Positions 1-5,027 of a stretch of DNA of 10,576 bases are shown one piece after another (position 1 is the first letter of the stretch; every line of letters starts with the position of its first letter). This DNA comes from Candidatus Agrococcus pullicola. GTDB taxonomy: Bacteria; Actinomycetota; Actinomycetes; Actinomycetales; Microbacteriaceae. The translations under genes and the position numbers were made by a program. The DNA is taken from the NCBI GenBank assembly GCA_019115685.1, contig DXDC01000253.1, positions 1-10,576 on the forward strand, read 5' to 3'. The notes below the pieces were generated by a model that worked only from the letters and a program-made list of their open reading frames with translations, ran no database searches and was not told the origin of the DNA.

Positions 1-74
1 GCACCCAGGGTGCGAAAAACTTCGAAACATGATGGTCATGTTTCGAAGTTTTTCGCACCTCACACGGGGTGTGA
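1..74. repeat. Cluster of three inverted repeats
   Basis: Two short palindromes abut the long one. GCACCC-A-GGGTGC occupies 1-13 and overlaps the long left arm. TCACAC-GGG-GTGTGA occupies 60-74 and begins immediately after the long right arm. The interval is therefore covered end to end by dyad symmetry. The left member touches the window edge and may extend further. The short flanking palindromes are not needed for termination, so a repeat element or operator array is possible. Its function is unknown. Confidence 0.5.
9..59. terminator. Perfect 24-bp inverted repeat, probable bidirectional terminator
   Basis: The arms at 9-32 and 36-59 are exact reverse complements separated by a 3-base loop (TGG). 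The inner stem is flanked by AAAAA at 15-19 and TTTTT at 49-53, so transcripts from either strand would form a hairpin followed by a U-run, as expected of a Rho-independent terminator serving two convergent genes. It lies about 54 bases beyond the stop codon of hsp20, which is read toward it. The inner stem is unusually AT-rich for this genome and contains TTCGAA on each side. It could instead be a protein-binding palindrome or part of a dispersed repeat; nothing to the left of it is visible. Confidence 0.6.
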
Positions 75-112
75 CGGGAGTACGCTCGGCGGTTGCCGAT
101 TGCCCTTATCGA

Positions 113-580
113 TCAGCGCTCGGCGGTTTCAGCGCTTGATTCTTGCGACTCCCCACCCTCGACGGCCACGGCTTCGGCGGCAGTGGAGTGGCGAACCTGC
201 ACCTTCCGCGGCTTGCTGTCCTCCGCGACCGGGATCGACAGTGTCAGGACACCGTCGGCGTAATCCGCCTCGATTCGGTTGAGATCGAGACCGCGCCCCA
301 GGCTGAGCTGCCGGGCGAAGGTGCCGTAGCTGCGCTCACGCGTCACCCACTGGTTCTTGTCGAGATTGCGAGTCGACTTGCGCTCGGCACGAATCGTGAG
401 CGTGAAGTCCTCGACGTCGATATCGATGCTCGACGGGTCGACTCCGGGCAGATCGATCTCGGCAACGAATCGATCGCCTTCGCGGTGCAGATCCATCGGC
501 ATACCGAACGCGGATTGCCCACGGGTCGCCTGGTTGAATACCCGATCGAAATCACGGAACAGGTCCAAGTTGCTGGCCAT
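113..580 (-). CDS. hsp20: Hsp20/alpha-crystallin family small heat-shock protein
   Basis: This is a 155-residue ATP-independent holdase chaperone that would bind unfolding cytoplasmic proteins and pass them to the ATP-dependent chaperones. The N-terminal arm (about 1-30) starts MASNLDLFRDFDRVF, typical of actinobacterial Hsp20. The alpha-crystallin domain follows at about 30-128, with EIDLPGVDPSSIDIDVED, a charged RERSYGTFARQLSL segment and the hallmark DGVLTLSIPV at about 109-118. KPRKVQV near 124-130 looks like the C-terminal V-x-V anchor. The last 25 residues are acidic and low complexity. The ATG at 580 is chosen because AAGGGGGG lies five bases upstream and the N-terminus matches the family. 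The gene is monocistronic, with its own heat-shock-type promoter upstream (HAIR and ECF-like elements) and a terminator candidate downstream. The family call is secure; the exact oligomeric class is not known. Confidence 0.95.
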   Translation of the reverse strand: MASNLDLFRDFDRVFNQATRGQSAFGMPMDLHREGDRFVAEIDLPGVDPSSIDIDVEDFTLTIRAERKSTRNLDKNQWVTRERSYGTFARQLSLGRGLDLNRIEADYADGVLTLSIPVAEDSKPRKVQVRHSTAAEAVAVEGGESQESSAETAER

Positions 581-607
581 GGTTTCCCCCCTTGAGTTGT
601 TGTTGCA

Positions 608-633
608 CTCTTGCCCTGGTCAACCGGCAAGAG
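608..633. promoter_or_regulatory. Inverted repeat over the hsp20 -10/start region, candidate operator
   Basis: CTCTTGCC (608-615) and GGCAAGAG (626-633) form a perfect 8-bp-arm inverted repeat around a 10-base spacer. The spacer itself holds GGT-CA-ACC. The repeat lies over the proposed GTT -10 element and start site of hsp20, where a repressor would block RNA polymerase. It does not match HAIR or CIRCE, so any binder is unknown. A role as an mRNA hairpin is less likely, because the proposed transcript would start inside it. Confidence 0.4.
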
Positions 634-645
634 GCCCGATGTTCC
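622..645 (-). promoter_or_regulatory. ECF-sigma-like promoter of hsp20
   Basis: Read on the minus strand, GGAAC (645-641), 16 bases, then GTT (624-622) fits the GGAAC/T-N16-GTT pattern recognised by actinobacterial stress ECF sigma factors of the SigE/SigH/SigR type. The GTT lies about 42 bases before the hsp20 ATG, giving a short leader that contains the ribosome-binding site. In mycobacteria the hsp20-family gene acr2 is under such sigma factors plus HspR, so the arrangement is plausible. The motif is short and could occur by chance. Confidence 0.45.
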
Positions 646-649
646 TTAA

Positions 650-670
650 CTTGATAATAGGCAACTCAAG
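650..670. promoter_or_regulatory. HAIR-type operator (HspR binding site) upstream of hsp20
   Basis: The site reads CTTGATA-N7-ACTCAAG against the HspR consensus CTTGAGT-N7-ACTCAAG. One half is perfect, the other matches 5 of 7, and the 7-base spacing is exact. It sits immediately upstream of the GGAAC -35-like element and about 70-90 bases before the hsp20 start. A further perfect half site, CTTGAGT at 591-597, overlaps the ribosome-binding region in the opposite orientation. HspR would repress hsp20 until heat or misfolded protein titrates it with DnaK. No hspR gene is in the window. Confidence 0.6.
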
Positions 671-698
671 TTTTCTGATGCAAGCCGAGTGCGCTTCT

Positions 699-719
699 CG
701 ACGGCGATGTTCGCCGTCG
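699..719 (-). terminator. Stem-loop downstream of the serine hydrolase operon
   Basis: CGACGGCGA (699-707) and TCGCCGTCG (711-719) form a perfect 9-bp GC-rich stem with a 3-base loop. It begins about 20 bases past the stop codon of the last gene of the minus-strand operon. No U-run follows on either strand, so it would be a hairpin-only terminator of the kind often proposed in actinobacteria, or simply a 3'-end stabiliser. It also separates this operon from the hsp20 promoter. Confidence 0.45.
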
Positions 720-739
720 GCTAACGCCGGCAATGCGTC

Positions 740-1540
740 TCACGCCAGAGCGCGAAGCAGCAAGCCGCCGACCTCGGCCATCGCTGCGAGTACGGCATCC
801 CGCGGGTCCTTACCCTGATCCCACTGAGCGAGCACCGCGTAGGCGACGCGTCGCTCTCCGGTCATCACGATGCCGACGTCCCCGCGCACCGAGCGCAGTG
901 TGCCAGTCTTGTTCCACAGCCACAGGCCCCGGTCGAAGAAGTCGTGATCGAGCGGGTCGAAGTTGAACGGCTGCGCGACCATCGAGTGGTCGACTCCCGC
1001 TCCGAGCCAGCCGGTGAGCGTGTCGCGACCGCCTTCGCTGAGTCCGTCGCCGTCTGCGATCATCCGCACGAATCGCACAAGTTCGCTCGCGTTGCCTTCC
1101 GAGAGCCGCTTCGGGTATCCGGGCGGGATGGGCCAGCGCACCACGTCGTGCAAGATGCTGTTCTCGAATCCGAGATCGCGAGCATGCTGACGCACCCGCT
1201 CCATTCCCAGCACCCGACCCAGCACGTTCGTCGCGTCGTTGTCGCTGACGGCGCCGATCAAGAGCCCGAGATCGTACAGCGAAAACGTATCCGCCTGCAT
1301 TCGCGACCAGAGCCCCGAAGCCCCGACCATCTCGTGCGGCAGTCGCGTCGCGGTGTCTTCGAGTCGGCGAAGCCCCTCGTCCACGTCGGCGAGCAGGCGG
1401 TGGAGCAGGAAGAGCTTGCCGATGGATGCGGTGCTCAGCACTCGCTCCGGCTGCTCGCTCAGCAGGGTCTCACCGGTGTCAGCATCCTGCACGAGCACCG
1501 ACCAGCGGATGCCGTCGTGCGTCGGGAACTCGATGCTCAC
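740..1540 (-). CDS. Class-A beta-lactamase-fold serine hydrolase (paralogue 1)
   Basis: This 266-residue protein has the three signatures of the penicillin-recognising serine hydrolase fold: S39-I-G-K42 (nucleophile and general base), S99-D-N101, and K211-T-G213. The omega-loop ExxLN motif with the deacylating Glu of true class A beta-lactamases is not visible in the expected interval (about residues 131-150), which reads HDVVRWPIPPGYPKRLSEGN. A peptidase, esterase or amidase is therefore more likely than a beta-lactamase. No signal peptide is present, so it should act in the cytoplasm, unlike most relatives. The GTG start at 1540 overlaps the previous gene's stop (GTGA) and has GGAG six bases upstream. 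It is the last gene of a three-gene operon, after its own paralogue and an S66 peptidase. The substrate is unknown; context suggests D-amino-acid-containing peptides. Confidence 0.85.
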   Translation of the reverse strand: MSIEFPTHDGIRWSVLVQDADTGETLLSEQPERVLSTASIGKLFLLHRLLADVDEGLRRLEDTATRLPHEMVGASGLWSRMQADTFSLYDLGLLIGAVSDNDATNVLGRVLGMERVRQHARDLGFENSILHDVVRWPIPPGYPKRLSEGNASELVRFVRMIADGDGLSEGGRDTLTGWLGAGVDHSMVAQPFNFDPLDHDFFDRGLWLWNKTGTLRSVRGDVGIVMTGERRVAYAVLAQWDQGKDPRDAVLAAMAEVGGLLLRALA

Positions 1541-2361
1541 TGCGCGCTCCGCTCGAGCCCCGTGATCCGGCGGCGGATGCTCTCTCCGATCTCGCGCATC
1601 GCGTCGATGACGGGAGCCCGCAGGTCGACATCTGAGTCTCGCCAGTTCGCGGCCACGGCGTAGGCGACCGCTCCCGAAGGGCCGCGGGCGTGGCCGATGT
1701 CGATGCGGGCGAACGAGGTGCTGCCGGTCTTGTGGTGCAGTTCGATGCCCTGGTACTCGGGCTCTGCGTGGGCGAGCGGGTCCAGCAGGAACGCATCGGC
1801 GAGCATCGACGTGTCCGTATCGGCCGCCAACCAGCCGAGCACCCGTTCACTGACAGCCGTTGTTCCGAGCTCACGGCGCGCGAGCCTGCGCATGACGTCG
1901 GCGAGCTCTCGCGCTGTTCCGAACGATGGCGTCCACGGCATTCCCGGTAGCCGCGCATCCCGGATGTAGTCGTGCAGCTCGGTTCGCTCGAGGCCGAGCC
2001 GCTTCGCGACTGCTCGCACATCGTCGAGCCCGCACATCCCGATCAGTGCGTTGGTCGCAAGGTTGTCGCTGACGGCCCCGACGAGCAGCGCGGCATCTTC
2101 TACCGTGATCCGTTGGTCGCGCATGCGATACAGCAGCCCCGAATCTTCGACCCTGTGCTCGTCTTCTATGCGAATTCGATCGTCGGGCGAGAATCGACCG
2201 TCTTCGAGTCGCTGCGCGACCTCGAGCAGCAGGAAGACCTTGCCTATGCTTGCGGTCTCGCAGACGACATCGGGTTCGTGCGCGAGCAGCTCTTGGCCCG
2301 AATCGGCGTCGACGACTCGTATGCTCCACTTCGCGCGCGGGTCGAGCTCCGGCAGTCTCAT
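1537..2361 (-). CDS. Class-A beta-lactamase-fold serine hydrolase (paralogue 2)
   Basis: This 274-residue relative of the following gene has the same landmarks at nearly identical positions: S38-I-G-K41, S98-D-N100 and K211-T-G213. Both proteins share TASIGK, LLxGAVSDNxATN and an LHD after the SDN motif, which marks them as tandem duplicates that have since diverged. Again no ExxLN omega-loop glutamate and no secretion signal are seen. The frame is open for 63 further codons upstream, but that part is Arg-rich antisense-like sequence inside the previous gene. The ATG at 2361 is preferred because GGAGGG lies just upstream, it overlaps the upstream stop as ATGA, and the N-terminus (MRLPELDPRAKWSIRVVDADSG) then matches its paralogue. 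It would hydrolyse or transfer an acyl/peptidyl group through an acyl-serine intermediate; the substrate is unknown. Confidence 0.85.
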   Translation of the reverse strand: MRLPELDPRAKWSIRVVDADSGQELLAHEPDVVCETASIGKVFLLLEVAQRLEDGRFSPDDRIRIEDEHRVEDSGLLYRMRDQRITVEDAALLVGAVSDNLATNALIGMCGLDDVRAVAKRLGLERTELHDYIRDARLPGMPWTPSFGTARELADVMRRLARRELGTTAVSERVLGWLAADTDTSMLADAFLLDPLAHAEPEYQGIELHHKTGSTSFARIDIGHARGPSGAVAYAVAANWRDSDVDLRAPVIDAMREIGESIRRRITGLERSAQ

Positions 2362-3308
2362 ACGCCCTCCGTTACCGTCAGGACCGGCTCTTGCCCGGTC
2401 GCGTCCAGCAGCCCTTCGACACCCAACGGCACCGAGATCGCGTCGGGGTCGTGGCCGAAACCCTGTTCCCACAGCACGGGGATTCCCGACTCGCCGAATT
2501 CCTCTTCCATGAGCGCTCGCACCGCATCGAGATCGCCGCACTCGTGCCACGAACCCAGCACGACGCCTTTGACGCTGTCGAAGCTCCCGGCCCTGCGCAA
2601 CTGCGTCAGGAAGTTATCGATTCGATACGGCTTCTCCGTCACGTCCTCGAGGAAGAGGATGCCGTCCGGCTGCCGTTCGGCTTCCGCGGCCCCCAGCGCG
2701 CTCGCCAACAGGCTGAGGTTTCCGCCCGTGAAGCGTCCGGCGGCAATCCCCGGGGCGAGCACCTCGGTCGCGGGGCCGACGAGGCTTTGCCCGCGCCAGG
2801 CCTGGAACAGCCACCTGTGCACATCGTCTCGGATACTTGTCGATTTCCCGAACACGTCGTTCGTCGCCATAGGGCAGAACAGCGTCGGCACGTCCAGGTG
2901 AGCGCGAAACGCTTCGTGCAGCGCCGTGATGTCCGAGGATCCAGTCAGGAGCTTCGGTCGGCCATCGCGCCGCGCCGCTGCGGTGCGCATCGCGGCCCAG
3001 TCGATACCGTCGAGCAATCTGAGTGAACCGTAGCCGCCGCGCGTGCTGACCACCGCATCGATATCGGGGTTCAGCCACGCTGCCACAAGATCCGCGCGCC
3101 GTTCCGCGTCCGTGCCGGCCAGATAGTCGGCTCGGGGGTGCTTTGCCAGCGCATGCTCCCCGACGAGCACGTTCAGACCCCACTGCTCGTAGAACTGCTT
3201 TCCGCGCTCCAGCGCTTCGGCACTGCACTGGCCCGCGGGCGACACGAAGGCGACCGTGTCGCCGGGCTGCAGCGGTGCGCTGTCGAGATACGCGTCGCGC
3301 GGGATCAT
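2358..3308 (-). CDS. S66-family LD-carboxypeptidase (LdcA/MccF-like)
   Basis: The 316-residue protein belongs to peptidase family S66. Members either remove the terminal D-Ala from cytoplasmic murein tetrapeptides (LdcA) or cleave microcin-C-type peptidyl nucleotides (MccF). Visible landmarks are GDTVAFVSPAG near 16-26, the conserved STRGGYGSLRLLDGIDW around 88-104, the nucleophile in GSSDITAL (S125), and the expected Glu and His partners in LFLEDVTEKPYRIDNF (E221) and GFGHDPDAISVPLG (H286). All three triad residues are present, so it should be active. The ATG at 3308 has GGAGAG six bases upstream; a longer reading to 3377 adds unconserved residues. No signal peptide is seen, consistent with the cytoplasm. 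It is first in a three-gene operon, divergent from the acyltransferase-racemase operon. LdcA-like and MccF-like roles cannot be separated by eye. Confidence 0.92.
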   Translation of the reverse strand: MIPRDAYLDSAPLQPGDTVAFVSPAGQCSAEALERGKQFYEQWGLNVLVGEHALAKHPRADYLAGTDAERRADLVAAWLNPDIDAVVSTRGGYGSLRLLDGIDWAAMRTAAARRDGRPKLLTGSSDITALHEAFRAHLDVPTLFCPMATNDVFGKSTSIRDDVHRWLFQAWRGQSLVGPATEVLAPGIAAGRFTGGNLSLLASALGAAEAERQPDGILFLEDVTEKPYRIDNFLTQLRRAGSFDSVKGVVLGSWHECGDLDAVRALMEEEFGESGIPVLWEQGFGHDPDAISVPLGVEGLLDATGQEPVLTVTEGV

Positions 3309-3552
3309 GTGGGGCTCTCCAATGGAAGATTGTGCGGTAGTGCCATGCAACACCAAAGCCCTGCGAAATGCAATCATTTGAATCGTATCTGCAGCCGCGA
3401 GCGCGCCTCAATGCCCTGGATTCGCGAGCAAATTAGCAAACTGGACTACTCCGGGGGCAGAATCCGTGACGTATCTCATGCTATGTTTCTGTCCGAACAC
3501 GCTTTACACCGGCCGTGAACGGTCACCGGCCCTCCCCATTAGGAATCGCGCC
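3309..3552. promoter_or_regulatory. Divergent intergenic control region
   Basis: These 244 bases separate the two arms of the gene cluster and must hold promoters for both. They are clearly richer in A+T than the flanking genes. I see no convincing sigma-70 promoter. On the minus strand a weak candidate is TTGGTG (3356-3351), 16 bases, CACAAT (3334-3329), which would start transcription just before the S66 gene's ribosome-binding site. A small dyad AAATG-CAAT-CATTT lies at 3366-3379 near the middle, and a larger one lies at 3511-3531. Nothing here looks protein-coding. Confidence 0.5.
3511..3531. promoter_or_regulatory. Imperfect inverted repeat upstream of the acyltransferase gene
   Basis: GGCCGTGA (3511-3518), ACGG, then TCAC-C-GGCC (3523-3531) forms an 8-bp-arm dyad with one bulged base. 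It ends about 20 bases before the acyltransferase start codon and just ahead of its ribosome-binding site (AGGA at 3541). It could be an operator or a leader hairpin limiting translation of the plus-strand operon. No known consensus is recognised. Confidence 0.35.
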
Positions 3553-4362
3553 ATGCAAGCAACGTCGCTCCGTGCAGAATCACTGCTGCCCCAAGGCTAC
3601 TCCGCGGCGCGCCTCAACGATCCAGATGGGCTGCGGGAGGCCGACGCGCTCTACCGTCGGGTGTTCGGCTACACAGACCCCTCCTTCTCGCTCAACCCGA
3701 ATCTGGTGACCTCGCTCTGCCACCACGGCGGATCATCCGTGGGAGTATTCGATGAATTTCGCGAACTCGTCGGTTACGCGTACGGCTTCGCCGGAATCGA
3801 CGACGGGCAATCGTTTCATTTCTCCCAGGCAGCTGTGGTCGATCATCGGCAGCAGGGAAGGGGTCTCGGGCGCACGCTGAAGTACCTGCAGGCCGAGGAG
3901 GCGGCCCGCGTCGGCCACCGGGAGATGCGTTGGACCTTTGATCCGCTGCTGGTCAGGAACGCGCACTTCAACCTCGACTCATTGCAGGCAGTCGGCGTCG
4001 GATTCCTGCCGCGGTACTTCGAGCGGCGAGAGAGCGACCGGATTCTCGTCAACTGGGAGCTGCCGGCGGATGCGAACCGCGAGCGCTGCCCGAAGCCGAC
4101 CCCGCCCCCCACCCTGGGCCGCTCCCGGTGGGGGACCGCCGTCGCCGGGAACGGCAACGACAGATGGATACCGCTGCCGGCAGACGCGAACGCGGTTCCC
4201 GCCGAAGTTCGCTCCCGCGTGAGCGAACGCATCGCCGAAACACTGCGGGCGACGTTCGATGAGCGACACGTGCTGATCGGGTGTTCGATCGTCAGCGACG
4301 ACACCGCCGCATACCTCGCAGTACCGAGAGAGTCCCTTGGAACAGAACAGGAACACGCATGA
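3553..4362 (+). CDS. COG3375-type GNAT acyltransferase, possible D-amino acid N-acyltransferase
   Basis: This 269-residue protein has one GNAT domain. Motif A is AAVVDHRQQGRGLGRTLKYLQ near 93-113, with the acyl-CoA pyrophosphate-binding R-x-x-G-x-G at 99-104. The stretch WTFDPLLVRNAHFNLDSLQAVG (about 127-148), followed by a YF...SDRILVNWEL segment, is characteristic of the COG3375 group. A member of this group in Geobacillus kaustophilus, encoded beside an N-succinylamino acid racemase, is reported to succinylate D-amino acids. The racemase-like gene two positions downstream makes the same kind of role likely here, though the acyl donor is inferred. The ATG at 3553 is chosen because AGGA lies eight bases upstream; a GTG at 3466 would add unconserved residues. 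The C-terminal third (after about 175) is Pro/Arg-rich and then less conserved. The stop overlaps the next start (ATGA). Confidence 0.82.
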   Translation: MQATSLRAESLLPQGYSAARLNDPDGLREADALYRRVFGYTDPSFSLNPNLVTSLCHHGGSSVGVFDEFRELVGYAYGFAGIDDGQSFHFSQAAVVDHRQQGRGLGRTLKYLQAEEAARVGHREMRWTFDPLLVRNAHFNLDSLQAVGVGFLPRYFERRESDRILVNWELPADANRERCPKPTPPPTLGRSRWGTAVAGNGNDRWIPLPADANAVPAEVRSRVSERIAETLRATFDERHVLIGCSIVSDDTAAYLAVPRESLGTEQEHA

Positions 4363-5027
4363 GCGAAACAGAACACGATCGTTCGCTTGACTCTCCCCGG
4401 GATCGATTCAATGCACGCTTCCGCAAGAACGTTTCCGCCGAGATCATCCAGCGCAGGGTTATCGAATCGGAAACGCGTTCACTTGCCGAGACGCTGGAAG
4501 AACTCGAAGACTCCGGCGACGTCCCTCGCGGCGCTGCGCTCATCCTCGGCGCTCGTCGCCGATTCATTCTGGGGGAAGGAAAATCGGCTGCGTACGCGCA
4601 GCTGCTGACCGCCGATCTGGGGGCAACGCTCTCGAACGTCTTCCTCATCGACGGTAAGAGTCTTGACGAACTCGCGGTGCTGTCCGACGTCCGCCCCACG
4701 GACATCCTCGTGGTGTTCTCGATGCGTCGCTATCGCCGCGAGTCCGTGCGCATAGGGCAGCTGTTCCAGGAGGCAGGCGGTCAGCTCATCGTCATAACCG
4801 ATGACGAGGCGGCCCCGCTTGCGGACATCGCCGCCTGCCGCATCAAAGTGCGCACGGGCTCGGCTTCCTACGCCGATTCTCCCACCGCCGCGGCGGCGGT
4901 CTGCCACCTGTTGAGCACGCTGACCACTGCCAGCGCGAAGGGAGCCAGGAGGCGGCTCGCGCTGCGGGATCGAATCTCGGAGCAGCTCGACACGTACCTG
5001 CCAGAGGCAGAACGGGAGCGTGGTTGA
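4359..5027 (+). CDS. Stand-alone SIS-domain protein related to RpiR/MurR regulators
   Basis: The 222-residue product has a sugar-isomerase (SIS) domain from about 55 to 200: GAALILGARRRFILGEGKS (phosphosugar-loop region), then SDVRPTDILVVFSMRRYRRESV, then GGQLIVITDDEAAPLADIAACRIKV. These resemble the C-terminal effector domain of MurR/RpiR transcription factors, including their FRRY variant of the serine-rich loop. The usual N-terminal RpiR helix-turn-helix (about 75 residues) is missing; the 50 residues before the SIS core look like the interdomain linker helices, with RxVIESETRSLAETLEELE. It may sense an amino-sugar or phospho-ligand without binding DNA, act with a partner regulator, or have become an enzyme. 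The ATG at 4359 overlaps the preceding stop as ATGA, and the stop shares one base with the next ATG. Confidence 0.8.
   Translation: MSETEHDRSLDSPRDRFNARFRKNVSAEIIQRRVIESETRSLAETLEELEDSGDVPRGAALILGARRRFILGEGKSAAYAQLLTADLGATLSNVFLIDGKSLDELAVLSDVRPTDILVVFSMRRYRRESVRIGQLFQEAGGQLIVITDDEAAPLADIAACRIKVRTGSASYADSPTAAAAVCHLLSTLTTASAKGARRRLALRDRISEQLDTYLPEAERERG

Noticed and set aside
740..2361. Possible beta-lactam resistance genes
   Set aside because: SxxK/SDN/KTG motifs are present, but the class A ExxLN glutamate and export signals are not, so calling beta-lactamase activity is not justified.
2362..2550. 63-codon N-terminal extension of the second class-A-like hydrolase
   Set aside because: The Arg/Gly-rich residues look like an out-of-frame shadow of the S66 gene. 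The ATG at 2361 has a strong ribosome-binding site and aligns the N-terminus with the paralogue.
3441..3508. Sigma-70 promoter for the plus-strand operon (TATGTT at 3482 or TTTACA at 3503)
   Set aside because: Neither has a partner element at 16-18 bases spacing, so I do not call a promoter.
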